From Treponema sp. (GTDB lineage Bacteria; Spirochaetota; Spirochaetia; Treponematales; Breznakiellaceae): a stretch of 5,893 nt of DNA. Within the stretch, counting starts at the first letter, position 1. Each line of letters begins with the position of its first letter. Shown piece after piece: positions 5,186-5,893 of the stretch. A model generated the notes under the pieces. It made no database searches. It worked only from the letters and a program-made list of their open reading frames with translations, and was not told where the DNA came from. The translations under genes were made by a program, and so were the position numbers. Location: contig JAISRW010000086.1 in NCBI GenBank assembly GCA_031273405.1, positions 1 to 5,893 on the forward strand. The letters are read 5' to 3'.

Positions 5186-5216
5186 GCGATTTCAAAATCT
5201 GACATTTTGAAATCGC
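5186..5216 (+). repeat. Intercistronic stem-loop 3 (13-bp perfect arms) next to the binding-protein SD
   Basis: GCGATTTCAAAAT (5186-5198) and ATTTTGAAATCGC (5204-5216) are exact reverse complements around a CTGAC loop. The stem ends five bases before the AAGGAG SD of the binding-protein gene (5222-5227). It could protect the 5' end of a processed binding-protein mRNA or tune ribosome access. As DNA it could also be a protein-binding palindrome. Confidence 0.75.
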
Positions 5217-5233
5217 TCCAAAAGGAGAAAAGA

Positions 5234-5893
5234 ATGAAGTTAGCGAAAAAATTGTTATGCGCGGCTTTGATTCTGGCGGTTGTAACCGGCGCAGTATTTG
5301 CCGGTGGTGGAAGCCAGCCCTCATCCGGCGGCGGCGGTCCTGTGGACGCGATTAAGGCCAGGGGCGTCCTCCGGGTAGGGGTTAAATCCGACGTTCCCGG
5401 TTTTGGCCTCCAGAACCCGGACACCGGGCTGTACGAAGGCATGGAGATTGAGCTTTCCAAGCTTCTGGCCAAGGAGATTTTCGGCGATCCCAGCAAGGTG
5501 GCCTTTACACCGGTAACGGCCAAGACCAGGGGCCCCTTGCTTGACAACGGGGACATCGACTTTGTCATCGCCACCTTTACGGTAACCGAGGAACGGAAGC
5601 TCACCTACAACTTCTCGTCAATCTATTACACCGACGGCGTGGGCCTCCTGACCAAGAAAGCCGCGGGCTATACGGGCCTTAAAGACCTGAACGGCAAGAC
5701 CATCGGCGTCGCCCAGTCCGCCACCAGCCGGAAGGCTATCGAGGACGGGGCCGCCCCCCTGGGGGTCAAGGTCAGCTTTGCCGAATTCGCCACCTATCCC
5801 GAAATCAAGGCCGCCCTGGATTCCGGCCGGGTTGACGCCTTCTCGGTGGACAAGGCCATACTCCGGGGCTATCTGGACGATTCGGTGGGCCTC
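5234..5893 (+). CDS. PEB1/GluB-like aspartate/glutamate-binding periplasmic protein (3' truncated)
   Basis: The 220 visible residues are open to the window end; about 40-50 more are expected. MKLAKKLL plus a hydrophobic stretch ending VFA (21-23) is a Sec signal peptide, probably cut before Gly24. There is no lipobox cysteine, so it should be a soluble periplasmic protein. A Gly/Ser linker follows, then RGVLRVGVKSDVPGFG (43-58), TAKTRGPLLDNGDIDFVIATFTVTEERK (95-122), YNFSSIYYTDGVGLL (125-139), IGVAQSATSRKAI (157-169) and RVDAFSVDKAIL (199-210). These blocks closely follow Campylobacter PEB1, an aspartate/glutamate-binding protein, as I recall it. Likely ligand contacts include Arg99, Thr116, Arg121 and Asp206. 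Acidic amino acid uptake is therefore the best guess, with glutamine possible. The SD AAGGAG (5222-5227) is six bases from the ATG. The protein works with the ATPase just upstream; permease genes should follow. Confidence 0.92.
   Translation, partial: MKLAKKLLCAALILAVVTGAVFAGGGSQPSSGGGGPVDAIKARGVLRVGVKSDVPGFGLQNPDTGLYEGMEIELSKLLAKEIFGDPSKVAFTPVTAKTRGPLLDNGDIDFVIATFTVTEERKLTYNFSSIYYTDGVGLLTKKAAGYTGLKDLNGKTIGVAQSATSRKAIEDGAAPLGVKVSFAEFATYPEIKAALDSGRVDAFSVDKAILRGYLDDSVGL

Noticed and set aside
5088..5216. Intrinsic terminator between ATPase and binding-protein genes
   Set aside because: Stems are strong but none is followed by a T tract, and the next gene belongs to the same transporter.
4474..5604. 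Minus-strand open frames opposite the ABC ATPase and binding protein
   Set aside because: Antisense to genes with full ABC and PEB1-type motifs; shadows only.

Overview
The window reads as ordinary chromosome of a moderately GC-rich bacterium, most likely a spirochaete near Treponema. The main clue is the solute-binding protein signal peptide, which ends in VFA followed by Gly-Gly-Gly-Ser, a style common in treponemal periplasmic binding proteins. The genes look native. They include housekeeping genes (an RluA-type pseudouridine synthase, xanthine phosphoribosyltransferase) and nutrient-uptake genes. The species assignment is inference. No phage, transposase, CRISPR, rRNA or tRNA is visible.

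Layout. Positions 1-234 are the 3' end of a beta-propeller protein resembling oligogalacturonate lyase (pectin fragment breakdown). A 142-base gap with GC-rich hairpins separates it from a convergent RluA-family pseudouridine synthase (377-1048, minus). A 55-base divergent promoter region follows, then an exported transglutaminase-like protein (1104-2270). A G-run array built partly of 10-base tandem units (2271-2340) leads into xpt (2373-2945). After 9 bases comes a zinc-dependent phospholipase C-like protein (2955-4073). A 289-base gap (4074-4362) holds repeats and nested inverted repeats, a polypyrimidine stretch, then an AT-rich promoter/operator. A polar amino acid ABC transporter follows: ATPase (4363-5085), three stem-loops, and a PEB1-like aspartate/glutamate-binding protein (5234 to the window end, incomplete). 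Permease genes are expected beyond the window.

How the genes work together. Only the last two form a clear functional unit, an acidic (or related) amino acid importer. Its two genes carry strong Shine-Dalgarno sites, and the promoter has a palindrome shaped like an ArgR box over the -10. xpt and the phospholipase-like gene may share a transcript, but their functions are not obviously linked.

I found no convincing undescribed protein system. The most interesting signals are non-coding: the G-run array, two -10 elements placed exactly six bases before start codons that lack an SD, 20-base phased TGYAT sites, the repeat cluster at 4076-4222, and the stem-loop triplet between ATPase and binding protein.
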